Shown piece after piece: positions 36,271 to 44,881 of a stretch of DNA of 52,971 nt. Origin of the DNA: SFLA01 sp045595785 (GTDB lineage Bacteria > Bacillota > Clostridia > Oscillospirales > CAG-382); NCBI GenBank assembly GCA_045595785.1, contig JAZOBE010000003.1:1-52971 (forward strand), read 5' to 3'. The notes beneath the pieces were generated by a model. That model had not been told where the DNA came from. It saw only the letters and a program-made list of their open reading frames with translations, and ran no database searches. A program made the position numbers and the translations under genes. Within the stretch, counting starts at the first letter, position 1; each line of letters starts with the position of its first letter.

Positions 36271-38040
36271 ATGCGGAAAAAACTTAATATTGCGCGGTTA
36301 ATGGTGCTTTTAACCGTTATTCCGTTGATCATATCCGTTTTCGGGGCGCTTCCCGCTTATGCGGAGGGCGGTGAATGCGGTGAAAACCTTTCTTGGGTGT
36401 TCTCTGCAGGAACCCTTATCATTAGCGGAAAAGGGGATATGGACAAGTATTCCGACGATTCTCCCGCGCCTTGGCACGAGTTTCGCGATGAGATCACCCG
36501 TATTTCCTTCGCAGAGGGAATCACATCAATAGGAACGCTGGCGTTTCGCGGATGCGTTAATCTCAAATCCGTGGTTTTACCCGATTCTGTCCGCAGTATC
36601 GGCGCATACGCCTTTTCCGAATGTGAGAATCTTGTGCTTCTGGATATGGGGAAAGGTGTCACCTCCATCGGTAACGGTGCGTTCCACAGCTGTTTGAAGC
36701 TGGATGCCCTTACTATCCCCTACGGCGTAAGCCGAATAGGTTACCAAGCCTTTTATCGTTGCGAATCCTTGGTGTCGGTCATCATACCGCCCAACGTTAC
36801 AAATTGGGGATCCTCCTCGTTCTCCTACTGCACGTCGCTGGTTTCCGTAACTGTAAACGCACATATTAATACCATTCCCGAATGGACCTTTTACGGTTGC
36901 GAAATGCTGGAGTCCGTGGTTTTGGCGGAAACCGTAAAAGAGGTTGAGGAGTACGCGTTCAAGAATTGCGATACCCTTTCCATCGTATATTACAGCGGAA
37001 CCGCAAAAGAGGATATCGACCGCGGCATCTCGGAGGATAATGAAAACTTCGGTTCCTTCGGTCATATTTCCAATAGTGAGCCGCCTAAGACGGTTACGTC
37101 AACCAAGGTTCAGGAAAACGATGACGGATCCACTGTTCAACAGCAGACAACCGTCCGCACAGACGAAAATTCCACCGTTATCACAAAAACGGAACAGACC
37201 TCCGGTACCGATGGCAAAGAAAACACCTTGAAAACCGAAATATCTGTTACGGTTGACAATAAGGACGGATGGGACACCGCAACCGAGGCTGTAAAGGACG
37301 CTTTGAAGGACATAAACCAGCTTCAAAGCACTCATAAGACCGATGAGAAGATATCGGTTACAATAAACGTAAAAAACGAAGAGGACGTTTCGAAGGAATT
37401 TGTTTCCGATCTTGCAGGCAGAGACATAAACGTAACGATAGTTACCTCCAACGGCTCCTCCTGGAAAAATGATTATTCTGAGCTGGATAAAGATAAGCTG
37501 TCCGGCGAATACACCTTTTCTTATACCGTCATTCCCTCCGATAAAGATATTTGCGAAAAAATAGGAACCGACAGCTGTTATACTCTGTCATTCCTCCGTT
37601 CCGCTACTATTAATACCGAGGTTTTGATACAGCTTCCCGCAGCCGTGACGGTAAATGGCAACGCCTTCCTGTACCAGCAGGAATCCGATGGCAGCTTTAC
37701 CCGCTTGCAGGCAGTTGCCGTTGATAATAAGGGTGTGGCACACTTCTTCCTCGCGTCTGTTGATAAGGATACGGTTTACGTTATCGGAATAAACGTTCCC
37801 GGTGAAAAAACTGACGATGTAATTATTCCCGATGAGCTTGCAGCCACAAACAACGCAATACAGCGTTTGGAGGTAATCGAGTACGTTACTACCGGGGTGA
37901 GAAATTATAAAGGACTTACCCTGAAGCATCTTACCCTTATAATCATCGGCGCCGTCGTTGCGGCTTCGATAGTAGTAGGCGTAATAATGTATATGCTTAA
38001 TAAACGCAATATCAATAAGATGCGTCAATCAAATACGTAA
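36271..38040 (+). CDS. BspA-like leucine-rich repeat protein, C-terminally membrane-anchored
   Basis: 589 residues, ATG behind AAAGGAGGTG. A signal peptide ends near PAYAEGG. About seven LRR_5 (BspA/TpLRR) repeats follow (about 60-240), for example ITSIGTLAFRGCVNLKSVVLP. Then come a Thr/Glu-rich spacer, a beta-rich domain and a C-terminal transmembrane helix (about 555-578) with basic residues after it. It is the last gene of the plus-strand island and ends at a strong terminator. Such LRR proteins often bind host or partner proteins; here it may cap or tether the assembled structure. Confidence 0.8.
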   Translation: MRKKLNIARLMVLLTVIPLIISVFGALPAYAEGGECGENLSWVFSAGTLIISGKGDMDKYSDDSPAPWHEFRDEITRISFAEGITSIGTLAFRGCVNLKSVVLPDSVRSIGAYAFSECENLVLLDMGKGVTSIGNGAFHSCLKLDALTIPYGVSRIGYQAFYRCESLVSVIIPPNVTNWGSSSFSYCTSLVSVTVNAHINTIPEWTFYGCEMLESVVLAETVKEVEEYAFKNCDTLSIVYYSGTAKEDIDRGISEDNENFGSFGHISNSEPPKTVTSTKVQENDDGSTVQQQTTVRTDENSTVITKTEQTSGTDGKENTLKTEISVTVDNKDGWDTATEAVKDALKDINQLQSTHKTDEKISVTINVKNEEDVSKEFVSDLAGRDINVTIVTSNGSSWKNDYSELDKDKLSGEYTFSYTVIPSDKDICEKIGTDSCYTLSFLRSATINTEVLIQLPAAVTVNGNAFLYQQESDGSFTRLQAVAVDNKGVAHFFLASVDKDTVYVIGINVPGEKTDDVIIPDELAATNNAIQRLEVIEYVTTGVRNYKGLTLKHLTLIIIGAVVAASIVVGVIMYMLNKRNINKMRQSNT

Positions 38041-38042
38041 TA

Positions 38043-38070
38043 AAAAAGGGCTGAAATTTCAGCCCTTTTT
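38043..38070. terminator. Bidirectional palindromic terminator
   Basis: A perfect 28-bp palindrome: AAAAAGGGCTGAAA followed by its reverse complement, with T-runs on both strands. It closes the plus-strand island and the minus-strand cotJ operon, which converge here. Confidence 0.92.
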
Positions 38071-38086
38071 GTATTAAAATGATTTT

Positions 38087-38686
38087 TTATTTTTTATCAA
38101 ACGCAGGGTTATATGCGTAAAAGTTTTTATAATCCAGTGCGTCCTGAACGATACGCATACCGTCGCCGAAGCGCTGGAAGTGTACTACTTCACGCTCGCG
38201 CAGGAAGCGGATTGGGTCGGCAACGTCACGGTCGTCGCAGAAGCGCAGGATGTTATCGTAGGTCAGCCGCGCCTTTTGCTCTGCCGCAAGGTCCTCGGAA
38301 AGGTCGGCAATGGGGTCGCCGGTGGATTGGGTGTACGCCGCGGTGAAAGGCTCGCCGCTGGCGGAAACAGGGTAGATGCCGGTGGTGTGATCCACGAAAT
38401 AGGGGGCAAATCCGCCTTCCTTAATCTGTTCGGGGGTGAGGTTTCGGGTAAGCTGGTGAATTATCGCCGAAACTATCTCTTGGTGCGCCAGTTCCTCCGT
38501 TCCCACGTCGGTTAAAATGCCTACAACCTCGCTGTAAGGCATGCTGTACCGCTGGAAAAGGTAGCGTGTAGACGCACCCATCTCTCCGTCAGGGCCGCCA
38601 AGCTGTGTCATTATCAGCTTTGCCAGGGCGGGGTTGGGGGTCTTGATGTTTACGGGGTACTGAAGTTTTTTCTCATATATCCACAT
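38087..38686 (-). CDS. cotJC: Spore-coat manganese-catalase-like protein CotJC
   Basis: 199 residues, the usual CotJC length. It is a ferritin-like four-helix protein of the manganese catalase family; metal-ligand Glu/His positions are visible in GTEELAHQE, AEQKARLTY and REREVVHFQRF. It belongs to the inner spore coat and is expected to degrade peroxide or serve structurally. ATG start behind GAGGTG, 3 bp after the cotJB stop. It is normally made in the mother cell late in sporulation. Confidence 0.93.
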   Translation of the reverse strand: MWIYEKKLQYPVNIKTPNPALAKLIMTQLGGPDGEMGASTRYLFQRYSMPYSEVVGILTDVGTEELAHQEIVSAIIHQLTRNLTPEQIKEGGFAPYFVDHTTGIYPVSASGEPFTAAYTQSTGDPIADLSEDLAAEQKARLTYDNILRFCDDRDVADPIRFLREREVVHFQRFGDGMRIVQDALDYKNFYAYNPAFDKK

Positions 38687-38689
38687 ATT

Positions 38690-38944
38690 TTACACCTCGT
38701 TCTGCCAGGGCCAGGGCTCGTCGACCCAAGTCCAACGGTCGCCCTTTACGTCACGGTGGGTAGCAGGACCCACGTGGGCACAATATTCTTTTTTGGCTTC
38801 ATCACGCATGGAAATAAGCTTTTTGTAGTAATTAAGCGCTTGGGTATTTTCGGGGTGTCCGTCCAGATACAAAGCCGTTTCCCATATAGCAAAATCAAGC
38901 TGCTGCATCCGTTTTTGCACGTCTCGGTTGATTCTTGTCATCAT
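38690..38944 (-). CDS. cotJB: Spore-coat protein CotJB
   Basis: 84 residues, matching CotJB size and pattern: an N-terminal helix with QQLDFAIWETALYLDGHP and a C-terminus with DRWTWVDEPWPWQNE. It is required with CotJA for coat assembly of CotJC in Bacillus. The start overlaps the cotJA stop (ATGA), which indicates coupling. Confidence 0.92.
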   Translation of the reverse strand: MMTRINRDVQKRMQQLDFAIWETALYLDGHPENTQALNYYKKLISMRDEAKKEYCAHVGPATHRDVKGDRWTWVDEPWPWQNEV

Positions 38945-39132
38945 CTGCTGTTCCTCCCGCCTAAAAAGGGCAAATCAAGGGCGCGGAAAAGCGTACCTCT
39001 CTCCAGCGCCTCCTCTTCGGAATACAGCTTTTCCCACCGCTGGTACGGCACGTACAGCATCGCCAGTGATATCTGCTGTGGAAAAAGATCCGCGCTTTGG
39101 GCGGCGGCAGGATATATCTCAAGTTTTTCCAA
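38941..39132 (-). CDS. cotJA: Spore-coat protein CotJA
   Basis: 63 residues. The family core is clear: LAMLYVPYQRWEKLYSEEEALERGTLF then LDLPFLGG. I chose the TTG at 39130-39132 because it lies 8 nt after AAAGGAG; the longer frame begins inside the repeat element. The cotJ promoter must lie within or beyond that repeat, and I could not identify a convincing sporulation-sigma site. Confidence 0.85.
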   Translation of the reverse strand: MEKLEIYPAAAQSADLFPQQISLAMLYVPYQRWEKLYSEEEALERGTLFRALDLPFLGGRNSR

Positions 39133-39163
39133 ATTTGGTTCTCCTTTGTAAAAAATCATAATA

Positions 39164-39344
39164 TGAAGTTGTTCACTTCGTTCACAGTGAAGTTTTGCTC
39201 GTTTTACTCGCAAAGTGAAGTTGCTCGCTTTGCTCGCAGCGTTTTTCCCTCTTGCTCACTTCGCCGCAAGGCGAAACTTCACTCACGCAGTGAACTTCAC
39301 TGCTGAAGGCAACTTCACTTGCCCCTTGGGGGCAAACATAGTTG
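39164..39344 (+). repeat. Interspersed hairpin-rich repeat, copy 1
   Basis: About 180 bp built from GTGAAGTT and AACTTCAC units with internal hairpins such as CTTCGCCGCAAGGCGAA. It ends in GGCAACTTCACTTGCC, then GGGGGCAAACATAGTTG. It aligns with copies at 45910 and 52781 in the same orientation. It lies between cotJA and the LRR lipoprotein terminator. It shows no coding potential or transposase, so it is a MITE- or REP-like element. No clear target-site duplication was seen. Confidence 0.85.
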
Positions 39345-39390
39345 TTTTTACAGAATGTAAAAACATGGCTTACAGTGTCAGTATATGTAA

Positions 39391-39425
39391 AAAAATCCCC
39401 GAGGTTACAAATGTAACTTCGGGGT
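39391..39425 (-). terminator. Terminator of the LRR lipoprotein gene
   Basis: The 12-bp stem CCCCGAGGTTAC/GTAACTTCGGGG (one wobble) with an AAAT loop is followed on the minus strand by ATTTTTT. Confidence 0.88.
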
Positions 39426-39448
39426 ATGCTATAGTGAAGTTAAGGTTT

Positions 39449-41173
39449 TTAACTCAAGGGGATTGTTCCATCTGCACAAATGACTTCAGTTGCAAGAATG
39501 TCGTGATACCAAACGTCCTCTTTTTTTATTTTGTTCCATTCATTTATTGTTCCTTCAAAGTATATATGTGTTAAACTCAGGCATTGATAAAAGGCATGGC
39601 GCTCAATTGTCGCAACATTAACAGGAATTGTAATTTCGGTGATTTTTTGGCAGTTAGAGAAAGCTGAGTTTCGTAACGAAACAATGCTGTTAGGCAGAAA
39701 TACCTCTGTTACATTCTCACAATACGCAAATGCATCTTCTCCAATTTCCGTTACACCTTCTGGTATTACAACTTTCGTAAGATTGGAACATCCTTGGAAG
39801 GCTCCTCCTCCAATCGCAGTTATATTATCAGGAATAGTACTGCCGCATCCTCCAACCAATGTTTTGCTTTCGATTTCGACTATACAATTATCAATGCTAT
39901 AATAGGTTGTGTTTTCAGAATCGACGTCTATTTTGGTGAGTGAAGGACAACTTTTAAAAACGCCTTCTCCAATATGTGTAACGCTTGAAGGAATTGTAAT
40001 CGACACTAGATTTTCACAGCCATAAAAAACTTCGTCTTCTATAGTGGTTACACTGTTAGAAATATTAACACTGATAAGACTTGCGCAATTTAAAAATGCT
40101 AATTTTTCGATTGTTGTTACTCCGTAAGGGATAGTGACTTTGGTTAACGGACAAGCAATAAATGCACCTTCTGAAATAATTGAAATGCTCTCAGGAAGAG
40201 ATATACTGCTAAGCCCCGCACATCTAAATGCATTTTTTTCAATATGCGCTAAGTTTTCAGGAAAGGTGATTTGGGTAAGCATTGAGCAATCACCAAAAGC
40301 CTCTTCTCCTATAACCGTTACACTGTTTGGAATGGTAATATTGGTAAGATTTGTAAGTGCGTTAAAAGAATAATCTCCGATTTCTATAATATCATCAGGA
40401 ATTATGCTATTAATGCATCCGGCGATAAGTCGCTTTTTGTCGGTTTCAATTATACAGTTCCCTTTACTATGATATGTTTGATTTTCAGGGTCTACTGATA
40501 ATGAATCCAATGATACACACCCGGCAAATGCTCCGTTGCCAATCGAGATTATACTGCGTGGAAGGAAAATACTGACTAATTTTTCACAATAGTTGAACGC
40601 ACCATTTCCAATAGAAACAACTTGGGAGGGGATATCGATTTCATCGAGATTTGAACACCAACGAAATGCGAAAGCTGAGATAACTCTAGTGTTAGTATTG
40701 ATGATACACGTTGTTATTGTTTCGGATTTTGCACGTATTAGTGCGATATAGGGATTTTCCTTATTTCCAAGGTAAAGCGCGTTGTCATATTCATTGTATT
40801 GCATTTTGTCGCATTCACTAAATACGTTAACACCGATGCATTCAATGTTTTCGGGAATGGTTATGCTGGTTAATTTGGAGCAACCACTAAACGCAAAGTC
40901 CATAATAACGCTTACACTGTTCGGTATAGTTGCAGTGGTGATGCTTTTCTTGTTATAAAATGCGTTTTCTCCGATTTTTGTTACAGTGTATCCGTCGATT
41001 GTCGAAGGAATGTTTAAAACGCTACTTTTGTACGTTCCTACGCCGGTTATAGTGCATGTTACACCGTCATCGTTTACTACATATTCGAGTTTTCCTTCTT
41101 CACATCCGCAAAGCGCTATTGTGAGTATAAGGCATACGAACAGGGCAGCAATGATTTCATAGCATTTTTTCAT
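39449..41173 (-). CDS. BspA-like leucine-rich repeat lipoprotein
   Basis: 574 residues. The signal ends in the lipobox IALCGC, so it is membrane-lipid-anchored. Nearly the whole mature protein is LRR_5 repeats (about 20 units such as VTVIGEEAFGDCSMLTQITFP), interrupted by two inserted strands with DPENQTYHSKGNCIIE and DSENTTYYSIDNCIVE. A probable surface ligand-binding protein. ATG behind AAAGGAG, 36 bp after the NTPase gene. It is more AT-rich than the + strand island's LRR protein and uses TTA/AAT codons freely, so it may have been acquired separately. Confidence 0.88.
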   Translation of the reverse strand: MKKCYEIIAALFVCLILTIALCGCEEGKLEYVVNDDGVTCTITGVGTYKSSVLNIPSTIDGYTVTKIGENAFYNKKSITTATIPNSVSVIMDFAFSGCSKLTSITIPENIECIGVNVFSECDKMQYNEYDNALYLGNKENPYIALIRAKSETITTCIINTNTRVISAFAFRWCSNLDEIDIPSQVVSIGNGAFNYCEKLVSIFLPRSIISIGNGAFAGCVSLDSLSVDPENQTYHSKGNCIIETDKKRLIAGCINSIIPDDIIEIGDYSFNALTNLTNITIPNSVTVIGEEAFGDCSMLTQITFPENLAHIEKNAFRCAGLSSISLPESISIISEGAFIACPLTKVTIPYGVTTIEKLAFLNCASLISVNISNSVTTIEDEVFYGCENLVSITIPSSVTHIGEGVFKSCPSLTKIDVDSENTTYYSIDNCIVEIESKTLVGGCGSTIPDNITAIGGGAFQGCSNLTKVVIPEGVTEIGEDAFAYCENVTEVFLPNSIVSLRNSAFSNCQKITEITIPVNVATIERHAFYQCLSLTHIYFEGTINEWNKIKKEDVWYHDILATEVICADGTIPLS

Positions 41174-41209
41174 TTTCGTACTCCTTTTTTGTAATTCGAT
41201 AATTCGTTC

Positions 41210-41749
41210 TCACAAACTCTCGATAAACTCGGCAGTTTTTGCTCTTAACTGCTCTATATCGCCGTTGTTGTGGATATATTTGTGGGCGAATGCGATGGGG
41301 CCGCCTTTTTCAAGGTTTTCGATCTCTGCAATATCTCTCGCCATAGACTGCTCGTAGGTGAAGGGGCGAACCTCACGGACAGCGAGACGGTCGTATCTGT
41401 CGCCCGAATCGGTAACGATGGCAAGCAGGATAATATTTCCGATTTTTTCGGAAAGATATTTATATTCCGACCAAGAGTAAAGTCCGTCCAGCACCACGTT
41501 GCCCTGTTGGGAAAGTGTGCGTATCTCATCCTCTAATTTTACAGCGTAAGCCGCCATACCGTACTGAGCGCGGAGTCCCTCACGAATTATCTTTTCGTTT
41601 TCGGGCGTCTTTTCCAAGCCCTCCTCGGCAATAATTTTCATAGTAACACCGCCGAAATACACGCTTTTCCAGCCACGGTCGGTGAACACCTCGGTCACAA
41701 CGGATTTACCGCTTCCGCACATACCGACAACAGCAACGATATTTCCCAT
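41210..41749 (-). CDS. P-loop NTPase, dephospho-CoA kinase-like
   Basis: 179 residues from the ATG at 41747-41749, placed 8 nt after AGGAG. Walker A is GMCGSGKS (about 8-15), and a later VVLDGLYSWSEY matches a Walker B-like or lid strand of dephospho-CoA kinase and adenylate-kinase-like enzymes. It differs from bacterial CoaE, so the substrate is uncertain; it may be an NMP-kinase-like or archaeal-type relative. It has its own promoter overlapping the end of the radical-SAM gene. Confidence 0.6.
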   Translation of the reverse strand: MGNIVAVVGMCGSGKSVVTEVFTDRGWKSVYFGGVTMKIIAEEGLEKTPENEKIIREGLRAQYGMAAYAVKLEDEIRTLSQQGNVVLDGLYSWSEYKYLSEKIGNIILLAIVTDSGDRYDRLAVREVRPFTYEQSMARDIAEIENLEKGGPIAFAHKYIHNNGDIEQLRAKTAEFIESL

Positions 41750-41790
41750 ATTACACTCCTTCTGCACAAAAACAGTGCATCTTTTTTATT

Positions 41791-41819
41791 ATTATACACC
41801 TATATGCCCGTGTTGTCAA
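41791..41819 (-). promoter_or_regulatory. Consensus promoter inside the end of the radical-SAM gene
   Basis: Minus-strand TTGACA (41814-41819) and TATAAT (41791-41796) are spaced by 17 bp. The site overlaps the last codons and stop of the PflA-like gene and drives the NTPase and LRR lipoprotein genes. Confidence 0.85.
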
Positions 41820-42684
41820 ATGGTGGGATAAAGCTTTCTTCCGCCGTGTTGCCGTCCTGAATAAAGGCGTTTTGCACGCCCAGATTTTTTGCGTATTCCA
41901 CAACGGATAAATACTCCTCTTCGGTTACCTTACGGTAAAGCTCGGGGTGGGTGTCCCGTACACATTCCATGGGGGTATATTGGTTCATTATGCTTATGTA
42001 TATCTTGTTTCCGTATCTTTCAAACAGATATTTTATTATCTCCTTGCTTTCCTCCGTGTTACCGGGCAGAATAAGATGCCGCACAATAACTCCGCGCCGC
42101 ATAGTGCCTCTGTGTATCACAGGCTCGCCTGCCTGCAAGACCATCTCGTCCAAGGCTTTGGATGCGTAATCAAAATAATCTGCCGCACCGCTGTATTTTT
42201 TTGCGGTCTCGGCTCGAATATACTTCATATCGGGCAGATAAATATCAACAAGACCGCGCAGCTTACGTATTTCTTCCGCCTTCTCATACCCGCTGCTGTT
42301 CCATAGGATAGGAATACCCAGCGTTTCTTCCTTTGCTCTTTTAAGAACAGGTATCAGCTGCTCTGTATAGTGGGTGGGGGTGACAAGGTTTATGTTGTGG
42401 GCGCCTTTGGCTTTGAGCTCTCGGAATATCTCGTACAGCCTGTCCGCCGTAACAGGCTTTCCCACCATTTTACGGGATATTTCTCTGTTCTGGCAGAACA
42501 CGCACTTCAGGTTACAACCCGAGAAAAATACCGTTCCGCTTCCTTTTTTATAGGATATAGGCGGCTCCTCCCAGTAGTGGAGTGCCGCACGGGAAATATA
42601 TATGTTTTCATCGCATCCGCACACGCCGATACGCCCGTTTTTTCTGTCCGCCCCGCATTCTCTGGGACAAATATTACAAGCCAT
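41800..42684 (-). CDS. Radical-SAM protein, PflA/pyruvate formate-lyase activase-like
   Basis: 294 residues. The radical-SAM cluster CNLKCVFC (CX3CX2C) binds the 4Fe-4S that cleaves S-adenosylmethionine. An upstream CNICPRECG Cys motif may hold another cluster. The order SGCNLKCVFCQN, then LVTPTHYTEQLIPVL, DIYLPDMKY and IMNQYTP is typical of the YgiQ/PflA-like 'radical SAM protein' family found in gut anaerobes, whose target is often unknown. No glycyl-radical enzyme lies nearby. Start ATG follows AAGGAGTAATA. Confidence 0.8.
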   Translation of the reverse strand: MACNICPRECGADRKNGRIGVCGCDENIYISRAALHYWEEPPISYKKGSGTVFFSGCNLKCVFCQNREISRKMVGKPVTADRLYEIFRELKAKGAHNINLVTPTHYTEQLIPVLKRAKEETLGIPILWNSSGYEKAEEIRKLRGLVDIYLPDMKYIRAETAKKYSGAADYFDYASKALDEMVLQAGEPVIHRGTMRRGVIVRHLILPGNTEESKEIIKYLFERYGNKIYISIMNQYTPMECVRDTHPELYRKVTEEEYLSVVEYAKNLGVQNAFIQDGNTAEESFIPPFDNTGI

Positions 42685-42708
42685 TATTACTCCTTTTCAT
42701 AAAAAACA

Positions 42709-42737
42709 TTGACAGCGGAATTGTTGTGATTTATAAT
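42709..42737 (+). promoter_or_regulatory. Perfect consensus promoter of the metallophosphoesterase gene
   Basis: TTGACA (42709-42714) and TATAAT (42732-42737) have a 17-bp spacer. The start codon is 30 nt downstream of the -10. Confidence 0.92.
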
Positions 42738-42767
42738 TAAAATACAAATATAAACGGAGGAACTGAT

Positions 42768-44759
42768 ATGAAAAAAACTTGGTTTTTCTTTTTGTCCCTG
42801 CTACTTTTATTCTGTCTGTCGCTTTCCCTTGCTTCCTGCGGTGATGATAATAATACTTCAGGCGGTGCAAACGACGTAAGCGGTTCTCAGCAGACCACGT
42901 CTGAGGATGACAATGCCGAGCCTGTTACCGTGGAAAACGGTCTGGCGGTGTATATGCCCGAGGACAGACCTATACGTATAGCTCAGTTTGCAGACCTTCA
43001 TTTCGGTATAGAGGGCAACGCTTATCACAATAACAAAGTGGAACGCACCAAGAAATATATGCAGTATCTTGTGGATACCGAAAAGCCCGATCTTATCGTT
43101 TGTACCGGCGATAACATTTTGTCCACGGGTGTAGAAAAGCTTAAAGAGTTTGTTGCTCTTATGGACAGCTATGAGATTCCCTGGACCTTTGTTTACGGCA
43201 ACCACGATGCGGAGAGTAACTCTGCAGGCTACAGCAAGAAGGAATTATCCGAATATCTGGATTCCTGCGGTTCGAAATATCTGTTGTATAACAGCGGCTA
43301 CGTTGAGGCGGACGCCAACCGTTACGGCAACTTTTCAATTTCCGTGCTTAACGCAAACGGCACCAAGCTTCTTGGCGCAATAATGCTGTTTGATGCAGGC
43401 ACCTATGACGGCGCTGTAAGCACCTATGAATCTATTACCGAAGGACAGATTGCCTGGTATAATCAAGAGATAGACAAGCTGAATTCTCTTTATACCGGCG
43501 AAGGTGTAATGCCCTCTATCGTGTTCTCTCACATACAGATACCCGAATATTACACCGCGTATAAGGCGGCGCTTTCAGGTAAAAATGCAGAGTTTATTAT
43601 TGAACAAAAGCTGTCTGATTACGCTGTTGAGGAGATCCGCTCAGGCGGTCCCACCGATAAAAACACCGGACTTTTCGACGCGATGAAGCAAAAGCAAAGC
43701 ACAGTTGCTTTCTTCTGCGGACACGCTCATACCTTTGATTTTCAGGTAAAGATGGACGGTATCGTTCTGGGTTTCGGACCTCAGTCGGGATTCTCCACCT
43801 TGTTCGAGAACAACGATATGCCTCGCAGAACCTATATTTATAATTTTGATAAAGACTTTAACTTCACCACCTCGGTTTGCACCGAGGACGGAAGCGATCT
43901 GGGTCTTACCTATTGCGGCACTTTTGATGATTCCGGTGTGTACGACGAGGCAACCGGCACATACACCGTAACCGGTAACTTCAATTACGGAAACGAAATA
44001 GTCTTTGCGTATAACGGCGTAAGACTTACCACCGAAAACACCGAGTTTCTGGGCGAGGTAAAGGAAGCATCCAAGCCTCAATGGAAGGGCGGCTTCTATT
44101 ATTCCGACGGAAAGACTTTTGTTTTTGATGATACTGTGGCGCGCACCTGCACCTTTGTTTATGACCCTGCTGCAAATACCATCACCGTAAGCATTGAGAA
44201 CATCGAGATTGACCCTAATGCTCCCACAAGCTTAAGTGTAAAGACTGTAAACAAGGATGCCGGCGCAGACGCCATCGCTTTGTGGACCGAGGCGGGCACC
44301 AAGCTTAAATTCGTTGACGATCCCTCTACCGGTGAAGGAAACTGGATCGGAAACGGCTGGAGATATTATATCGTTGTAGACGCAGAGGGCAGGATCGCAT
44401 ACGCGGTGCTTTGGCCCTTAAGCGGATACGGCGGACCTACCGGAACAAGCTATTACACTCATATGTGTTATTCCGATTATACCACCAATCCCGCAATCAA
44501 AATGCTTGATGGCTTTGCCAACGACTGGGCTGCAGGCGGATTTGGATATACCTTGTTCGAGATAGTCATTCCCGAGGGCGGCTTTGCCATCACCTCTCAC
44601 GGACAGACCAATTATCAGCTTGTGGATATGCTTTCTCAAGGCACCGTTGAGGATTACGAGGTAGGCAATATCAACACCCGCACTCTTTACAACAGCAATA
44701 TCCGCGTTTCTTACGATGCGGACGCAAAGACCGTTTCGATAACCACGGTAGAAGAATAG
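42768..44759 (+). CDS. Calcineurin-like metallophosphoesterase lipoprotein
   Basis: 663 residues. The lipobox LASC places it on the outer face of the membrane. The metallophosphoesterase motifs are complete: FADLHFG, CTGDN, GNHDAE, SHIQIP and GHAHTFDF, which bind two metals. The catalytic domain covers roughly 60-385. A C-terminal extension of about 270 residues is beta-rich and of unknown role. It probably cleaves phosphoesters such as nucleotides or lipid-linked phosphates outside the cell. ATG behind CGGAGGAAC; its own promoter and terminator make it monocistronic. Confidence 0.88.
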   Translation: MKKTWFFFLSLLLLFCLSLSLASCGDDNNTSGGANDVSGSQQTTSEDDNAEPVTVENGLAVYMPEDRPIRIAQFADLHFGIEGNAYHNNKVERTKKYMQYLVDTEKPDLIVCTGDNILSTGVEKLKEFVALMDSYEIPWTFVYGNHDAESNSAGYSKKELSEYLDSCGSKYLLYNSGYVEADANRYGNFSISVLNANGTKLLGAIMLFDAGTYDGAVSTYESITEGQIAWYNQEIDKLNSLYTGEGVMPSIVFSHIQIPEYYTAYKAALSGKNAEFIIEQKLSDYAVEEIRSGGPTDKNTGLFDAMKQKQSTVAFFCGHAHTFDFQVKMDGIVLGFGPQSGFSTLFENNDMPRRTYIYNFDKDFNFTTSVCTEDGSDLGLTYCGTFDDSGVYDEATGTYTVTGNFNYGNEIVFAYNGVRLTTENTEFLGEVKEASKPQWKGGFYYSDGKTFVFDDTVARTCTFVYDPAANTITVSIENIEIDPNAPTSLSVKTVNKDAGADAIALWTEAGTKLKFVDDPSTGEGNWIGNGWRYYIVVDAEGRIAYAVLWPLSGYGGPTGTSYYTHMCYSDYTTNPAIKMLDGFANDWAAGGFGYTLFEIVIPEGGFAITSHGQTNYQLVDMLSQGTVEDYEVGNINTRTLYNSNIRVSYDADAKTVSITTVEE

Positions 44760-44770
44760 AATATCAATTA

Positions 44771-44798
44771 CCGCCATCCTTTGGGATGGCGGTTTTTT
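44771..44798 (+). terminator. Rho-independent terminator of the metallophosphoesterase gene
   Basis: Perfect 9-bp stem CCGCCATCC/GGATGGCGG with a TTTG loop, followed by six T residues. Confidence 0.95.
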
Positions 44799-44881
44799 GT
44801 CGTTAACCCCAAAAGTCGCAGACTCCTTGGGACATTTTGTCACGGTGCCGTTTTTGGAGTTTTCGCAAATTTGTACAGCGT

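Noticed and set aside
39164..39344. CRISPR array
   Set aside because: Repeat units are short, irregular and form nested hairpins; there are no equal spacers and no cas genes.
39360..39400. Sporulation-sigma promoter for cotJ (CATATACT on the minus strand)
   Set aside because: No matching -35 at the expected distance, and it lies about 240 bp from cotJA beyond the repeat.
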